The notes under the pieces were generated by a model that saw only the letters and a list, made by a program, of their open reading frames with translations, was not told the DNA's origin and made no database searches. A program made the position numbers and the translations under genes. Positions 5,325 to 6,180 of a stretch of DNA of 6,180 nucleotides are shown here, piece by piece. The stretch's first letter is position 1. Every line of letters begins with the position of its first letter. Source of the stretch: Pseudomonadota bacterium (GTDB taxonomy: Bacteria > Pseudomonadota > Gammaproteobacteria > UBA5335). Location: positions 1 through 6,180 of the forward strand of contig JAJXTQ010000129.1 of the NCBI GenBank assembly GCA_021783685.1, written 5' to 3'.

Positions 5325-6043
5325 TGGCCTTGTGGGGCTGGCTGTGGGCAAGCCCGGCCACCGCGGTACCGACCGCCTTGCTGCTCACCCTCGGCTGCTA
5401 CGTCCTCGCGCTGGAGATCTACCAGTTTGCCCACCGGCCCGCCCTGTTGCATCCGGCCATCACCGCCATGGCAGCCCTGATCATCATCCTCTCGGCCGGC
5501 AAGGTGCCCTACCGGCAATACTTCGACGGCGCGGCCTTCATCCATTTCCTGCTGGGGCCGGCGACCGTCGCCCTCGCCGTCCCGCTCTATCGCAACCTGG
5601 CGCACATCCGGCGACTCGGGCCGGCCCTCGCGCTGGCGCTCGTCATCGGGGCCTCGGTGGCCGTCGCCACCGCCTGGCTGCTGGGGCGCATGCTGCATCT
5701 GTCCGAGCTCACGCTGCGCTCGCTGCTGCCCAAGTCGGTTACCACGCCCATCGCCATGGGGCTGGCCGAGACCCTGGGTGGCTCGCCCTCGCTCGCCGCC
5801 GGCATCGTGCTGGTCACCGGCGTCATCGGGTGCCTGTTCGCGCCCGTCGTCTATCGGCTGCTGCGCATCCGGGACCCGGCCGTGCAGGGTTTTGCGCTCG
5901 GCGTTGCGGCGCACGGCTTCGGCACCGCCAAGGCCTTCGAGATCAGCCCGCTGGCCGGCGCTTTCGCATCCCTGGGCCTCGGCCTGACCGGCCTCGCGAC
6001 GGCGCTGGCGCTGCCCTGGATCAGCCGGGCGCTGGGACTCTGA
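5324..6043 (+). CDS. lrgB: LrgB/CidB family membrane protein
   Basis: This 239-residue protein is the normal length for LrgB and very hydrophobic, with about seven membrane segments (roughly 15-35, 42-58, 70-90, 98-120, 130-150, 156-180, 209-233). Family hallmarks are LGPATVALAVPLY (77-89), LLPKSVTTPIA (134-144), GCLFAP (169-174) and AAHGFGTAKAFE (195-206). It forms a two-part membrane system with LrgA. Related pairs import or export pyruvate (Bacillus PftAB) or glycolate/glycerate (the plant PLGG1 fusion). Which compound this pair handles cannot be read from the sequence. The ATG shares its A with the lrgA TGA (TGATG), a classic coupled start, and GGGGAG lies at 5308-5313 nearby. Presence of all hallmark motifs and no frameshift argue for a functional gene. 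Confidence 0.95.
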   Translation: MALWGWLWASPATAVPTALLLTLGCYVLALEIYQFAHRPALLHPAITAMAALIIILSAGKVPYRQYFDGAAFIHFLLGPATVALAVPLYRNLAHIRRLGPALALALVIGASVAVATAWLLGRMLHLSELTLRSLLPKSVTTPIAMGLAETLGGSPSLAAGIVLVTGVIGCLFAPVVYRLLRIRDPAVQGFALGVAAHGFGTAKAFEISPLAGAFASLGLGLTGLATALALPWISRALGL

Positions 6044-6074
6044 AGCACCGTTTGCGCTGGCAATCGCAGCGAGC

Positions 6075-6105
6075 CAAGGGCTACTATCGCCTCTAGCCCG
6101 CCTTG
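6075..6105 (+). terminator. Bulged hairpin after lrgB (possible terminator or operator)
   Basis: CAAGGGCTA (6075-6083) can pair with TAGC (6094-6097) and CCTTG (6101-6105), with a CCG bulge (6098-6100) and a 10-nt loop; a simpler pairing is GGGCTA with TAGCCC (6-bp). There is no U-run after it, so termination would be weak or Rho-assisted. The dyad also encloses TACTAT (6082-6087), a poor -10 candidate for the next gene, so it could instead be a control site. The rest of the 103-nt spacer shows nothing clear. Confidence 0.25.
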
Positions 6106-6146
6106 TGGATCACCCCGCCCCGTTCGATGGATGTGAAGGAGACGCC

Positions 6147-6180
6147 ATGGCCACGCCCGCCGATGTGGACGCTCAGGAAA
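6147..6180 (+). CDS. Start of an unidentified gene (partial)
   Basis: An ATG at 6147 follows AAGGAG (6136-6141) with a 5-nt gap, a strong ribosome-binding site. Only 11 codons are in the window (beginning MATPADVDAQE), all open, before the sequence ends. The quality of the Shine-Dalgarno and its placement after an intergenic spacer make it a likely real gene start, probably separately transcribed from lrgB. The residues are too few to name a family. Confidence 0.65.
   Translation, partial: MATPADVDAQE

Noticed and set aside
5156..5914. A 252-codon minus-strand frame opposite lrgA/lrgB
   Set aside because: Its translation is a low-complexity Gly/Arg/Gln/Asp-rich composition typical of antisense reading of membrane-protein codons.
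6058..6072. TGGCAA as a sigma-54 -24 element upstream of the last gene
   Set aside because: The expected TTGC at the -12 position reads GCGA instead, so the element fails.

Overview
The window is high-GC DNA with G/C-rich third codon positions and tightly packed genes. The families present (PrkA, a DUF444 von Willebrand A protein, a SpoVR-like protein, LrgA/LrgB, a Nudix hydrolase) suggest a non-sporulating proteobacterium, most likely a beta- or gammaproteobacterium. That placement is inferred from gene content and base composition only. No tRNA, rRNA, CRISPR array, insertion sequence or phage gene is visible.

Region 1 (1-3051, plus strand) is a conserved three-gene stress module. It holds the C-terminal end of the serine protein kinase PrkA (YeaG), a complete DUF444/VWA protein (YeaH/YhbH type) and a complete SpoVR-like protein (YcgB type). 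The same trio is yeaG-yeaH plus ycgB in Escherichia coli and prkA-yhbH-spoVR in Bacillus, where it is linked to starvation, stationary phase or sporulation. The last two genes are 14 nt apart and surely co-transcribed. The 132-nt gap between prkA and the DUF444 gene is unusual: it holds two hairpins, two overlapping sigma-54-like elements and a possible 28-codon upstream reading frame.

Region 2 (3052-3395) holds a 92-residue, three-helix membrane protein. It has its own extended -10 promoter and a strong Shine-Dalgarno sequence, so it probably makes a transcript separate from spoVR.

Region 3 (3396-4066) holds a Nudix hydrolase of the ADP-ribose pyrophosphatase type on the minus strand. It converges on the small membrane gene and diverges from the next operon. 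The 89-nt divergent spacer is AT-rich, carries a perfect TATAAT box whose palindromic core can serve both strands, and contains a near-perfect inverted repeat that looks like an operator.

Region 4 (4067-6043, plus strand) is a compact operon: a tandem-hotdog thioesterase-like protein, LrgA (7 nt downstream) and LrgB (start overlapping the lrgA stop). LrgA/LrgB are CidA/CidB-like membrane partners, and several relatives transport small carboxylates. Placing them behind a thioesterase suggests that a free acid released from a CoA or ACP thioester is moved across the membrane; this is a hypothesis. After a non-coding spacer with a bulged hairpin, another gene begins at 6147 with a strong ribosome-binding site and runs off the window.

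I see no wholly new multi-gene system. The best leads are the thioesterase-lrgAB operon and its divergent control region, the structured prkA-DUF444 spacer, and the split catalytic motifs in the tandem hotdog protein.
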